From assembly GCA_023451825.1 (NCBI GenBank), contig JAEXYA010000050.1, positions 134,829 through 198,828 of the forward strand: DNA of 64,000 bases. Reading direction: 5' to 3'. The notes beneath the pieces were generated by a model. The model was not told where the DNA came from and made no database searches. It saw nothing but the letters and a program-made list of their open reading frames with translations. Both the position numbers and the translations under genes were made by a program. Source of the DNA: Pseudomonadota bacterium (GTDB taxonomy: Bacteria; Pseudomonadota; Alphaproteobacteria; Rhizobiales; Xanthobacteraceae). This document shows positions 1 to 7,693 of the stretch, in pieces. The first letter of the stretch is position 1. Every line of letters starts with the position of its first letter.

Positions 1-2
1 GC

Positions 3-455
3 AAGCGCATCCGCCGCAATGCCGCGCTTCAGGACGATGGCAGTTTCGTCATCCTGATGGTCGCCGCACTCGGCGCCTTCGCCTCCATTGCCGCCATCGT
101 GTTCGAACTTGGTGCCACCAAGAGTGCGGTGCCAGAGCTTGCACTGGCAGTGATCACGATCACGCTGTCATGGGCGTCGGTGCACACGATCTTCGCGCTT
201 CACTACGCCCATGAATATTATCGCGGGCCGAAGCCGGGCGGACTGGCATTTCCCGAGGGCGATGCGAAGGAAGACCCGGACTATTGGGACTTCGTCTATT
301 TCTCCTTCGTCATCGGGATGACGGCGCAGACGTCGGACGTGGGCATCACCGACAAGAGCATCCGCCGTACCGCGACCGCGCATGGCATGGTGTCGTTCGT
401 CTTCAACACGGCGCTGGTGGCGCTGATGGTGAATATCGCCGCGAGTGCGATTTAG
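3..455 (+). CDS. DUF1345 family membrane protein (5' end cut by window edge)
   Basis: The reading frame is open from base 3, so the start lies to the left of the window; an internal ATG at 57 is not the true start. The visible 150 residues hold about three hydrophobic segments. They also hold the conserved block HYAHEYY followed by DYWDFVYFSF and TAQTSDVGIT, which I recognise as DUF1345, a family of multi-pass inner-membrane proteins of unknown function. The C-terminus ends in a final membrane helix. A long palindromic repeat begins about 20 bases after the stop codon. The family call is firm; no function can be assigned. Confidence 0.85.
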   Translation, partial: KRIRRNAALQDDGSFVILMVAALGAFASIAAIVFELGATKSAVPELALAVITITLSWASVHTIFALHYAHEYYRGPKPGGLAFPEGDAKEDPDYWDFVYFSFVIGMTAQTSDVGITDKSIRRTATAHGMVSFVFNTALVALMVNIAASAI

Positions 456-475
456 CGTCCAGCGACGCTCTCACT

Positions 476-580
476 GTCATCGCCCGGCCGTGCGCGCAAT
501 TGCGCGCTAGGACCGGGCGATCCAGTAAACACCGACATGGCAGTGTGTACTGGGTCACCCGGTCAAGCCGGGTGACGACA
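476..580. repeat. Palindromic intergenic repeat, family A copy 1
   Basis: Two successive hairpins: one contains the perfect 16-bp palindrome GCGCGCAATTGCGCGC at 492-507, and the other is GTCACCCGG/CCGGGTGAC at 554-576. The same architecture recurs at 36688-36792. It fills the gap between the DUF1345 gene and the antiporter gene. Confidence 0.85.
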
Positions 581-647
581 GATGTGAGCCTGTCATTGAC
601 CTCCACCCGCATCCGGGCAAAGTGTCGCAGCAACAGGTGCCGCACGC

Positions 648-2252
648 GTGGAAGCCAAGTTCACCATTTTCCTGTCTCTCGTCGCCGTGCTGGGCGCAAC
701 GGCGTGGTTCGCCAAGCGCGCCAATATCGCGCCGGCGATCCTGCTTCTGCTGGCAGGCATCGCGCTGGCTTTCGTGCCGGGCATGCCGGCGCTGGAGTTG
801 CCGCCCGAAGTGGTATTGCTCGGCGTGCTGCCGCCGCTGATCTATTCGGCATCGGTGGCCATGAGCTGGCGCGAATTCCGTTACAGCCTGCGGCTGATTT
901 CGCTGCTCGCCGTCGGCTGCGTGATCTTCACCGCGTGCCTTGTCGCCACCGCCACGCATTTCCTGATCGGCCTGCCGTGGGGTGTCGGCTTCCTGCTCGG
1001 CGCCATCGTCGCGCCGCCGGATGTGGTGGCGCCGCTTGCGGTGGCGCGAAAACTTGGCCTGCCGCGGCGGCTGCTCGTGGTGCTGGAAGGCGAGGGGCTC
1101 GCCAATGATGCGACCACGCTGATCCTGTATCGCTTCGCCGTCGCCGCCATCACCACGGGCGCTTTCTCGCTGCCGAAAGCGGCCGGCACCTTCGTCGCCA
1201 TCCTTGCCTGTGAGCTCGCATTCGGTCTGGCGATCGGCTGGCTCAGCCTGCGCCTGCGCCACCGCGCGCGCGATCCGCAGGTGGAGATCACGCTGTCGCT
1301 GCTCACGCCCTATGTGGCCTATCTCATCCCGCAGCATTTCGGCGGCTCCGGGGTCATCGCGACCGTCGCCTGCGGGCTTTACATTTCATGGAATGGGCCG
1401 CTGCTGATCTCGGCGGCGACGCGCCTGCAGGGCATCTTCTTCTGGGACCTGATCATCTATCTGGTCGAGGGCCTGCTGTTCCTGATGACCGGTTTCCAGA
1501 TGCGGGCGCTGATCGAGAAGTCGAAGGCGTTTCCGCTCGGCGAGATCGCGGCGGCAACGGCGCTTGTCATGGCCGTGATCATCGTCGCGCGTTTCGTCTG
1601 GGTCTATGCGGCGATCTATGTGCCGCGGATGCTGAGCGCCAGCCTGCGCCAGCGCGACCCCGCACCGAACTGGCAATGGACCTTCGTGCTCGCTTTCACC
1701 GGTGTGCGCGGCGCCGTCTCGCTGGCTGCTGCATTGGCGCTGCCCTTCACGCTGATGTCCGGCGACGCTTTTCCGGCGCGCGACCTGATCCTTTTCGTCT
1801 CCTTCAACGTGATCCTGATCACGCTGGTCGGCTTCGGCCTCGGCCTGCCGCTGGTGGTGAAATGGATGAAGATCGGCGAGATCGGTCGGCGCGAGCATAT
1901 CGCCGAGCACGAGGCTGAACTGCATGCGCGCCGCGAGGCACTGGCAAAGGCGCTGGCCTCGCTGGATGCGATGACGGATGATCGCGAACTCTCCGAAGAA
2001 GTCGTGAAGATTCTCCGCGCGCGTCATGAGAGCCGCTCGAACCAGCTGCCGGCCGAGCTCGATCCCGACGTCGATGTCTCCGCGCTCGGCACAGACCTGG
2101 TGCGCGAGCTGATCAAGGAAGAGCGCAAATTCATCCACGCGCAATTGCGCGACGGCAAGATCACGGATGAGAGCAGGCGAAGGATCGAGCGGGATCTGGA
2201 TCTGGAGGAGGCGGGGCTGATCAATCGGGAATATCGGCGGATGCCGCTATAG
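648..2252 (+). CDS. Na+/H+ antiporter, CPA1 (NhaP-like) family
   Basis: Predicted inner-membrane cation/proton antiporter of 534 residues, the usual length of bacterial CPA1 exchangers. About a dozen hydrophobic segments span residues 1-410. The family signature is visible: GAIVAPPDVVAPLAVARKL and the EGEGLANDATTLILYRFA block carry the acidic residues typical of ion binding, and FTGVRGAVSLAAALALP is the conserved late helix. A hydrophilic cytoplasmic tail rich in Glu and Arg (about residues 410-534) resembles the regulatory tail of NhaP relatives. The start is a GTG at 648; the reading frame has no better ATG upstream of the first helix. Expected role is pH and Na+ homeostasis; substrate ion is not determinable from sequence. 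Confidence 0.9.
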   Translation: MEAKFTIFLSLVAVLGATAWFAKRANIAPAILLLLAGIALAFVPGMPALELPPEVVLLGVLPPLIYSASVAMSWREFRYSLRLISLLAVGCVIFTACLVATATHFLIGLPWGVGFLLGAIVAPPDVVAPLAVARKLGLPRRLLVVLEGEGLANDATTLILYRFAVAAITTGAFSLPKAAGTFVAILACELAFGLAIGWLSLRLRHRARDPQVEITLSLLTPYVAYLIPQHFGGSGVIATVACGLYISWNGPLLISAATRLQGIFFWDLIIYLVEGLLFLMTGFQMRALIEKSKAFPLGEIAAATALVMAVIIVARFVWVYAAIYVPRMLSASLRQRDPAPNWQWTFVLAFTGVRGAVSLAAALALPFTLMSGDAFPARDLILFVSFNVILITLVGFGLGLPLVVKWMKIGEIGRREHIAEHEAELHARREALAKALASLDAMTDDRELSEEVVKILRARHESRSNQLPAELDPDVDVSALGTDLVRELIKEERKFIHAQLRDGKITDESRRRIERDLDLEEAGLINREYRRMPL

Positions 2253-2305
2253 GACCGGTGATTTGATCGGATGCAATCAGTTCGAAAAACTGCTAATCTC
2301 CCGCC

Positions 2306-2545
2306 ATGACCAGAGCAGGACTGGAAGAGTTGCTGGAACGGGTTTCGGCTTGGCCTGAGAAAGATCAGGAAGAGCTGGCGGTGTTCATTGCCGATGTCGA
2401 GGCGCGGCAGCTTGGTCAAGACAGCGAATACGAGCTGACGGCGGATGACCTGGCTGCGCTCGATCGGAGCCTAGCCGACGTCAAGGCGGGCCGATTTGCG
2501 CCGGATGGAGCGATAGAGGCTCTTTTTAATCGATACTTCAAATGA
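2306..2545 (+). CDS. Putative antitoxin of a ParDE/RelBE-like pair
   Basis: A 79-residue acidic protein whose gene overlaps the following toxin gene by four bases (ATGA at 2542-2545). N-terminal residues 1-30 look helical. The C-terminal half, with LTADDLAALDRSLADVKAGR, resembles the C-terminus of addiction-module antitoxins that wrap the toxin. Its identification rests mostly on size, charge and the overlap with a recognisable ParE-fold protein. It would neutralise the toxin and probably autorepress the operon, but no obvious operator palindrome was seen upstream. Confidence 0.75.
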   Translation: MTRAGLEELLERVSAWPEKDQEELAVFIADVEARQLGQDSEYELTADDLAALDRSLADVKAGRFAPDGAIEALFNRYFK

Positions 2546-2835
2546 AAGTGCGCTGGTCCGACACCGCGACCAGCGAAGTTGAAGCGATCTTTGCTTACAT
2601 CCTCGAGCACAGCCCGTCATCGGCAGCAATCGTTGCGCGGCGCATTATCGACCGCGCAGAGTCGCTTGGGGAATTTCCTTTCCTGGGAATCTACGGCAAG
2701 CGAGCCGGGACGAGACAGTTGTCGATCGTGAACTATCCCTATGTTGTTCTCTACAAGTTGGATGTCGCGGCCGATGAGGTCCAGATACTCAACGTCCGCC
2801 ACACCGCACGAAAGAAAAAAGCCGGCGGCGGATGA
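2542..2835 (+). CDS. ParE/RelE-family toxin
   Basis: A 97-residue basic protein with the plasmid-stabilisation (ParE) pattern: an N-terminal strand (KVRWSDTATSEV), two helices around residues 10-45, the LGEFPFLGIYGKR turn, and the final strands YPYVVLYKL and VQILNVRHTARKK. ParE members poison DNA gyrase and RelE members cleave mRNA; sequence alone does not decide, although the RHTAR ending is common in ParE. Translationally coupled to the antitoxin. Its stop codon (2833-2835) lies in the loop of a terminator hairpin shared with ispG. Confidence 0.85.
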   Translation: MKVRWSDTATSEVEAIFAYILEHSPSSAAIVARRIIDRAESLGEFPFLGIYGKRAGTRQLSIVNYPYVVLYKLDVAADEVQILNVRHTARKKKAGGG

Positions 2836-2849
2836 TCCGCGCGCCGGCT
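2820..2849. terminator. Bidirectional hairpin terminator between parE-like gene and ispG
   Basis: Arms 2820-2827 and 2842-2849 (AGCCGGCG/CGCCGGCT) continue inward as GCGGA/TCCGC with one bulged G. On the minus strand the stem is followed by a T run (complement of 2811-2819), so it is a convincing terminator for ispG. On the plus strand it is followed by a weaker T stretch. Confidence 0.8.
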
Positions 2850-2876
2850 AATGTCTTTTCGGTGATGTAACCGGGC

Positions 2877-4160
2877 TTACTCAGCCGCGGTCACGATCTC
2901 CGGCGTCTTGCTGCCCTTGCCGTAGCGCTGGTCGATATAGTCGATCACCAGCGCCTTGAAGTCGGCCGCGATGGTCGGGCCGCGCAGGGTGCGGAATTTC
3001 TCGCCATCGACGAACACCGGAGCCGCCGGGCTTTCGCCGGTGCCGGGGAGCGAGATGCCGATATTGGCGTGCTTGGATTCGCCGGGACCGTTCACGATAC
3101 AGCCCATGACCGCGACGTTGAGATTCTCGACGCCGGGATAGGTCGTCTTCCAGCCCGGCATTTCGACGCGGATGAAATCCTGGATCGAACGCGCCAGTTC
3201 CTGGAACGTGGTGGAGGTGGTGCGGCCGCAGCCGGGGCACGCGGCCACCAGCGGCACGAAGGTGCGGAAACCCATGGTCTGCAGCAATTCCTGCGCGACC
3301 TGCACTTCCAGCGTACGATCGCCGCCGGGTTCGGGAGTGAGCGAGATGCGGATGGTGTCGCCGATGCCCTGCTGCAGCAGGATGCCGAGCGCGGCCGAGG
3401 AGGCGACGATGCCCTTCGAGCCCATGCCGGCTTCAGTGAGACCGAGATGAATCGCATAGTCGGAACGCGCGGCCAGCGTCTGATAGACGGCGATGAGGTC
3501 CTGCACCGCCGAGACCTTGGCGGAGAGGATCATCTTGTTCTTCGGCATGCCGAGTTCTTGCGCACGGGCGGCCGACAGCAACGCCGACTGCACCATGGCC
3601 TCGCGCGTCACCGCGCGAACATCCTTCGGATTGGCCGAGAGGGCATTCTCGTCCATCAGCTTGGTGAGCAGCTCCTGATCGAGCGAGCCCCAGTTGGCGC
3701 CGATGCGGACGGCCTTGTTGTTCTTGTTCGCGATCTCGATGATATCGGCGAACTGGCTGTCGCGCTTGCTCTTGAAGCCGACATTGCCGGGATTGATGCG
3801 ATACTTGTCGAGCGCAGCAGCGCAGGCCGGATGTTCGGCGAGCAGCTTGTGGCCGATATAATGGAAGTCACCGACCAGGGGCGTGGTGATGCCCTGCTTG
3901 TCGAGGGCCTCGCGGATATGCGGCACGGCGGCAGCAGCCTCGTCGCGGTCGACGGTGATGCGGACCATTTCCGAGCCGGCGCGCGACAGCGCTGCGACCT
4001 GGTCGATGGTGCCCTGGATGTCTGCGGTGTCGGTGTTGGTCATCGACTGCACGACGATCGGCGCGCCGCCGCCGACGGCGACATTGCCGACCATGACCTG
4101 GGTGGTGAGGTGCCGGGGCGCCGGTCCGGCGATATCCGACGGAATTTCGATCTTGTTCAT
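2877..4160 (-). CDS. ispG: 4-hydroxy-3-methylbut-2-en-1-yl diphosphate synthase (flavodoxin)
   Basis: IspG/GcpE, the penultimate enzyme of the MEP isoprenoid pathway. It reductively opens methylerythritol cyclodiphosphate using a [4Fe-4S] cluster. The 427-residue protein begins with the TTQVMVG/VQSMTNTDTAD block of the TIM-barrel domain and contains VGDFHYIGHKLL and RINPGNVG. The cluster cysteines appear in CPGCGRTTS and MGCIVNGPGE, as in the family. An in-frame ATG at 4190 would add ten residues and overlap the upstream transporter by 17 bases. I prefer the ATG at 4160 because family members normally begin MNK. It may be cotranscribed with the preceding DMT gene. Confidence 0.95.
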   Translation of the reverse strand: MNKIEIPSDIAGPAPRHLTTQVMVGNVAVGGGAPIVVQSMTNTDTADIQGTIDQVAALSRAGSEMVRITVDRDEAAAAVPHIREALDKQGITTPLVGDFHYIGHKLLAEHPACAAALDKYRINPGNVGFKSKRDSQFADIIEIANKNNKAVRIGANWGSLDQELLTKLMDENALSANPKDVRAVTREAMVQSALLSAARAQELGMPKNKMILSAKVSAVQDLIAVYQTLAARSDYAIHLGLTEAGMGSKGIVASSAALGILLQQGIGDTIRISLTPEPGGDRTLEVQVAQELLQTMGFRTFVPLVAACPGCGRTTSTTFQELARSIQDFIRVEMPGWKTTYPGVENLNVAVMGCIVNGPGESKHANIGISLPGTGESPAAPVFVDGEKFRTLRGPTIAADFKALVIDYIDQRYGKGSKTPEIVTAAE

Positions 4161-4173
4161 GGGGTCTCGAATA

Positions 4174-5124
4174 TCAGGTTTTAGTGACATTCAGCAATGC
4201 GTTAGTGGCTGCGGAGCGCGCCGGTCGGTTAACGAGAACCAGCCCGGCGATGACCAATAGCGCAGCCAGCCCGAAGGCGGGGGTGAGCTGATCTCCGAGG
4301 ATCAAATAGCCTCCCACGACGCCGAATAAAGGGGTGATGAAGGTGAAAGCCGCCAATTTGCTGGCAGAGTAGGTCTTGATCAGGCTGAACCAGAGCAAAA
4401 AGGTGAGTCCGACCACCCAGAAGGCCTGAAATGACAGCAGCGAGATGGTCAAGGCGCCGGGAACCGCGGGAATTCGTTCGCCCGCAACGAGTGCGGCGAT
4501 AGTCAGGATCGGAACTGATAGGCCGACCTGGTATCCCAGTGCCTTTTCTGGTGCCGCGGTGATGAGCTTGGTTCGTTTCACGACGAGTGTCGTCGCCGCC
4601 CACATGGCAGCACCGGCGATCATCAAGAGGTCGCCAATCAAGACGCTGGTGGTGACATTGGGTTGCGGAACGCCGATGGCGACTGCCACGCCGGCAAAGC
4701 TCACACCGAGGCCGCCCCATTGCGCGGCGCGGAGGCGTTCGCCGAGCAGCTGATAGGCGCCGAAAGCGACGAAGAACGGCATCGTATAAAGGAAGACCAC
4801 CGCGCGGCTTGCGGTGGTCAGTTCGAGTCCGTGATAGATCAGCAGGAATTCGAAGCCGAAGATCGTGCCGACGAACAGGCCGGCTTTCAGCGTGCCGTCA
4901 CGCTCGAACAATTTGACGCCACGGAAATACGCGATGGCGAGGATCACCAGCAATGCGCCGGCGGAGCGGAGCGCGGCCTGCGTATAAGGCGGGATCTCGC
5001 GCAGCACGAGCTTGATGGCGATCTGGTTGAAGCCCCAGGTGAGGCACAGCATCAGCACGAGGGCGATGGCGCCGACGGTCAGCGGACGGCCGCCGGGCGT
5101 CACAGCGATTTGATCAGATGACAT
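4174..5124 (-). CDS. DMT-superfamily (EamA) metabolite exporter
   Basis: An integral membrane protein of 316 residues with ten predicted helices arranged as two EamA repeats; the first begins at LTWGFNQIAIK and the second near the AAMWAATTLVVKR region. EamA proteins usually export amino acids or other small metabolites; the substrate is unknown. The frame is open up to 5310, but the ATG at 5124 has a GAGG box seven bases upstream, and the upstream extension is hydrophilic and unlike the family. The stop codon lies 14 bases before the chosen ispG start. Confidence 0.85.
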   Translation of the reverse strand: MSSDQIAVTPGGRPLTVGAIALVLMLCLTWGFNQIAIKLVLREIPPYTQAALRSAGALLVILAIAYFRGVKLFERDGTLKAGLFVGTIFGFEFLLIYHGLELTTASRAVVFLYTMPFFVAFGAYQLLGERLRAAQWGGLGVSFAGVAVAIGVPQPNVTTSVLIGDLLMIAGAAMWAATTLVVKRTKLITAAPEKALGYQVGLSVPILTIAALVAGERIPAVPGALTISLLSFQAFWVVGLTFLLWFSLIKTYSASKLAAFTFITPLFGVVGGYLILGDQLTPAFGLAALLVIAGLVLVNRPARSAATNALLNVTKT

Positions 5125-5387
5125 GGAGCCTCGGGCCGGCTTGCCGCCGTGTTGTTGTCGGTGTGCCGTGGCGACCGGGTCGGGCGACGGGCTGGGATGG
5201 AATTGTGCAGCGTCCCAGATGTTTACGTCAACCGCGCGCATGATGCCATTGCAGGGCGCGCGTCCCTCGGTTGCGCCAGCGCCTGTGAGATCGCGTGATC
5301 GCCAGCCCATTCCCGCAGGGGTAGCATGGTGCGGCTCTGCTTCCTCCCTATTTATGTCGCCCGATCAATCCGGCCCGGGAGGCCATC

Positions 5388-6233
5388 ATGCGACGTCTTC
5401 TGTTTGCTCTATTCATCACCGCTCTTGCGATGCAGCCGGCACTGGCTGCCGAGCGATGGCAGGAGCTTCCGCCAACACCAGCGCCGATTCCGACCGAGCG
5501 CAAAGGCCATGCCGAGGTCAACGGAGTGAGCATCTATTATGCGGTCTACGGCCAGGGGGCGCCGGTGATCTTGCTGCATGGCGGCCTGGCCAATAGCGAC
5601 TATTGGGGTCATCAGGTCAAAGCGCTTGTCGATGCGCATCGCGAAGTTGTCGTGACGGATAGCCGCGGCCATGGTCGCAGCACGCGCGACGGCAAGCCCT
5701 ATGGCTATGACCTCATGGCCGACGATGTCGTGGCGTTGATGGATTATCTGAAGATTCCCCGCGCCGATATCGTCGGCTGGAGCGACGGCGCGATCCTCGG
5801 CCTTGATCTGGCGATGCGCCATGCGAGCAAGGTGGGAAAAGTGGTCGCCTTCGCGGCCAACACCGCAACGTCTGGAGTAAAGCAGCCCATCGACAATAAC
5901 CCGGCCATGGCGGCCTTCACGGCGCGCGCCGGTCTCGAATATCGCGCGCATTCCAGGACACCGACGCAATACAACGGCTTCGCCGCGGACATCATCAAGA
6001 TGTGGTCGACGCAGCCGAACTGGAGCGATGCCGAACTCAAGACGATCAAAGCGCCGGTGCTGGTCGTCGGGGGTGATCATGACGAGGCGATCAAGCGCGA
6101 ACACACCGACTATATCGCCGCGACGATTCCGGGCGCGAAGCTTGTGATCATTCCGGATGTCAGTCACTTCGCGATGTTGCAGGATCCGGACCTGTTCAAC
6201 GCCGTGCTGCTGAAGTTTCTGGACAACAAGTAG
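5388..6233 (+). CDS. Exported alpha/beta hydrolase
   Basis: A 281-residue protein with a clear signal peptide (about residues 1-20, ending ALA) and a complete alpha/beta-hydrolase core. The oxyanion-hole strand is VILLHGGLANSDYW, DSRGHGRST follows, and the nucleophile elbow is GWSDGA (Ser). The acidic residue lies in VVGGDHDEA and the catalytic His in DVSHFAML. Predicted periplasmic esterase or lipase-like hydrolase; substrate unknown. It is followed by a terminator hairpin at 6242-6276 and convergent with zur. Confidence 0.88.
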   Translation: MRRLLFALFITALAMQPALAAERWQELPPTPAPIPTERKGHAEVNGVSIYYAVYGQGAPVILLHGGLANSDYWGHQVKALVDAHREVVVTDSRGHGRSTRDGKPYGYDLMADDVVALMDYLKIPRADIVGWSDGAILGLDLAMRHASKVGKVVAFAANTATSGVKQPIDNNPAMAAFTARAGLEYRAHSRTPTQYNGFAADIIKMWSTQPNWSDAELKTIKAPVLVVGGDHDEAIKREHTDYIAATIPGAKLVIIPDVSHFAMLQDPDLFNAVLLKFLDNK

Positions 6234-6241
6234 CACTCCCG

Positions 6242-6276
6242 GCAGAAAGCCCGGCGGCGACGCCGGGCCCTTCTGC
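6242..6276. terminator. Bidirectional hairpin between hydrolase and zur
   Basis: Stem GCAGAA/TTCTGC enclosing GCCCGGCG/CGCCGGGC with a four-base loop. It lies between two convergent genes, 8 bases after one stop codon and 18 bases after the other. No long T run, so termination strength is uncertain. Confidence 0.65.
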
Positions 6277-6294
6277 ACCGCCTGCGCGCGGGCT

Positions 6295-6783
6295 TCAGGC
6301 GACCTGGCAGTGGGCGCAGGTGCCGGTGATTTCCACGACGGATAGCTTGGGCGCGAACCCGGTGCTGCGCGCGGCATCATTGAGGCTCTGCGCCACCTGC
6401 GCGGCCGGCACTTCGCCGACGGACCCGCATTTGTCGCAGATCAGGAAGGCGACCATCGACGTCGTGCCGTGATCATGGACGCAGGCGAGGAAGGCGTTGC
6501 GGCTCTCGATGCGGTGCACGAGATCATTGGCCATGAGAAAATCGAGCGCGCGATAGATCGTGATCGGCGCTGGCCGGGAGACCGTCTTGGCCAGTTCCTC
6601 GATGATCTCATAGGCGCCGAGCGGCCGGTGGCTGGCGAGCAGCGCCTCGAACACCTGGCGGCGGATCGGGGTCAGTTTCTGGGCTCTTTTGGCGCAGACC
6701 TGCTCGGCATGATGCATCGCGTCCGCCGTGCAGCGGTCGTGGTCATGGTCCGGGGCAGGAAATGTGGGCTTGGGCGCGTTCAT
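6295..6783 (-). CDS. zur: Fur-family zinc-responsive regulator (Zur-like)
   Basis: A 162-residue Fur-superfamily repressor. The N-terminus carries a His-rich segment (DHDHDR), then a winged-helix domain (about residues 35-95; LTPIRRQVFEALL, TIYRALDFL). The C-terminal dimerisation domain has two Cys pairs, CDKCG and GTCAHC, for the structural zinc site. The HDHG signature and length fit Zur better than Fur, Irr or PerR. It would repress zinc uptake genes when zinc is plentiful. No znuABC genes are in the window, so the Zur assignment is from sequence alone. Confidence 0.8.
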   Translation of the reverse strand: MNAPKPTFPAPDHDHDRCTADAMHHAEQVCAKRAQKLTPIRRQVFEALLASHRPLGAYEIIEELAKTVSRPAPITIYRALDFLMANDLVHRIESRNAFLACVHDHGTTSMVAFLICDKCGSVGEVPAAQVAQSLNDAARSTGFAPKLSVVEITGTCAHCQVA

Positions 6784-6844
6784 GAGCCCAATGTAATGGC
6801 TTTAGGCGTTTTCGCCCATGGCCCGTCTGTAAAAGTCCCCAGCG

Positions 6845-7081
6845 TCACGACAGACCTCGGCGCTGTTGCAAATACATAAACGCCGTCACGCCATTCACGA
6901 CAAACATTGCAAGAACGACGATCAGAGCGACGTCCGCAGACGCGCCCAGCCAAATCATGATGAACAGCAGGCCGGTCGTCCAAGCAAAATTGATCGCCAT
7001 ACGCTTGAACAATCCCCCTGGTGTGACAGCACCGCTGATCCAGTCGCTCAAGAAAAACCATAGACCCATCCGGCATCCCAT
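6845..7081 (-). CDS. Small predicted membrane protein, function unknown
   Basis: A 78-residue frame with two hydrophobic stretches (about residues 29-47 and 50-68) and a basic C-terminus (LQQRRGLS). The start could be 7081 or the Met at 7069; neither has a good ribosome-binding site. I do not recognise a family. It is divergent from the marR-efflux operon and upstream of zur in the same direction. It might be a chance frame, but codon use and the clear two-helix pattern favour a real gene. Confidence 0.5.
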   Translation of the reverse strand: MGCRMGLWFFLSDWISGAVTPGGLFKRMAINFAWTTGLLFIMIWLGASADVALIVVLAMFVVNGVTAFMYLQQRRGLS

Positions 7082-7172
7082 CTGCGCGATAGCGGCCCGC
7101 TTTGCGACCTATGGCATCATGATCCATGCGCGTCATGCATGCCTGCGACACTTTAGCACAGGATGTGTGAAA

Positions 7173-7205
7173 CCATAAGCTAGCTTATTTTATGCCAGCT
7201 TATGG
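7173..7205. promoter_or_regulatory. Palindromic operator upstream of marR-type gene
   Basis: A perfect 14-bp palindrome ATAAGCTAGCTTAT lies at 7175-7188. The flanking half-sites CCATAAGCT (7173-7181) and AGCTTATGG (7197-7205) form a second, wider inverted pair, giving three AGCTTAT half-sites in 33 bases. The last half-site overlaps the GGAGG at 7204-7208 of the regulator gene. This is the expected layout for MarR autorepression. Confidence 0.7.
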
Positions 7206-7213
7206 AGGTTTTC

Positions 7214-7693
7214 ATGTCTGCCCAGCCTGAAACAGGCACTGATTTTCTGTCCGCCTTGTTCGAGACCCAGCGCATGTTGCGGCAGCTTGCCGACAAGGAA
7301 GCGCGCCAGTTCGGCATGACCCGCGCTCAATGGGCTGTTTTGGCCAAGGTCGAACGCAATGAAGGGCAGAAGCAGACCGATCTGGCCGACGCCATGGAAA
7401 TGGCGCCGATCAGCCTGACGCGCCTGATCGATAAACTCTGCGACAGTGGACTGATCGAGCGTCGCAATGACGACGCCGACCGCCGCATCAAGCGGCTCTA
7501 TCTCACCGAGGCTGCGCGACCGCTGATGGCGAAGCTTTCGGTGCTGCGCGCCGACCTCATGCAGGTCGCCTTCGCCGGCGTGAGCGAGGCCGAGATGCAC
7601 CAGCTCGTCGATCATCTCGAAACCATCAAAGACAACATCCGTGTTGCGCTGAATCCCGCGACGACCAAGACCAAGGAACAGGCCTATGGCTGA
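7214..7693 (+). CDS. MarR-family transcriptional regulator of the adjacent efflux operon
   Basis: A 159-residue winged-helix protein. The pattern LAKVERNEGQKQTDLADAM (helix-turn-helix entry), SLTRLIDKLCDSGLIERR (recognition helix) and the wing DDADRRIKRLYLT is typical of MarR/EmrR. The start at 7214 is chosen because GGAGG at 7204-7208 is six bases upstream; an ATG at 7202 lies before it. The gene overlaps the membrane-fusion gene by eight bases and sits behind a palindromic operator. It probably represses the operon and is released by a phenolic or drug-like ligand. The ligand is not predictable. Confidence 0.9.
   Translation: MSAQPETGTDFLSALFETQRMLRQLADKEARQFGMTRAQWAVLAKVERNEGQKQTDLADAMEMAPISLTRLIDKLCDSGLIERRNDDADRRIKRLYLTEAARPLMAKLSVLRADLMQVAFAGVSEAEMHQLVDHLETIKDNIRVALNPATTKTKEQAYG

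Noticed and set aside
284..1108. A 274-codon frame across the repeat and antiporter start
   Set aside because: Arg/His/Gly-rich out-of-frame reading of the DUF1345 and antiporter genes.
3069..4184. A 371-codon plus-strand frame antisense to ispG
   Set aside because: Shadow of ispG; no recognisable domain.
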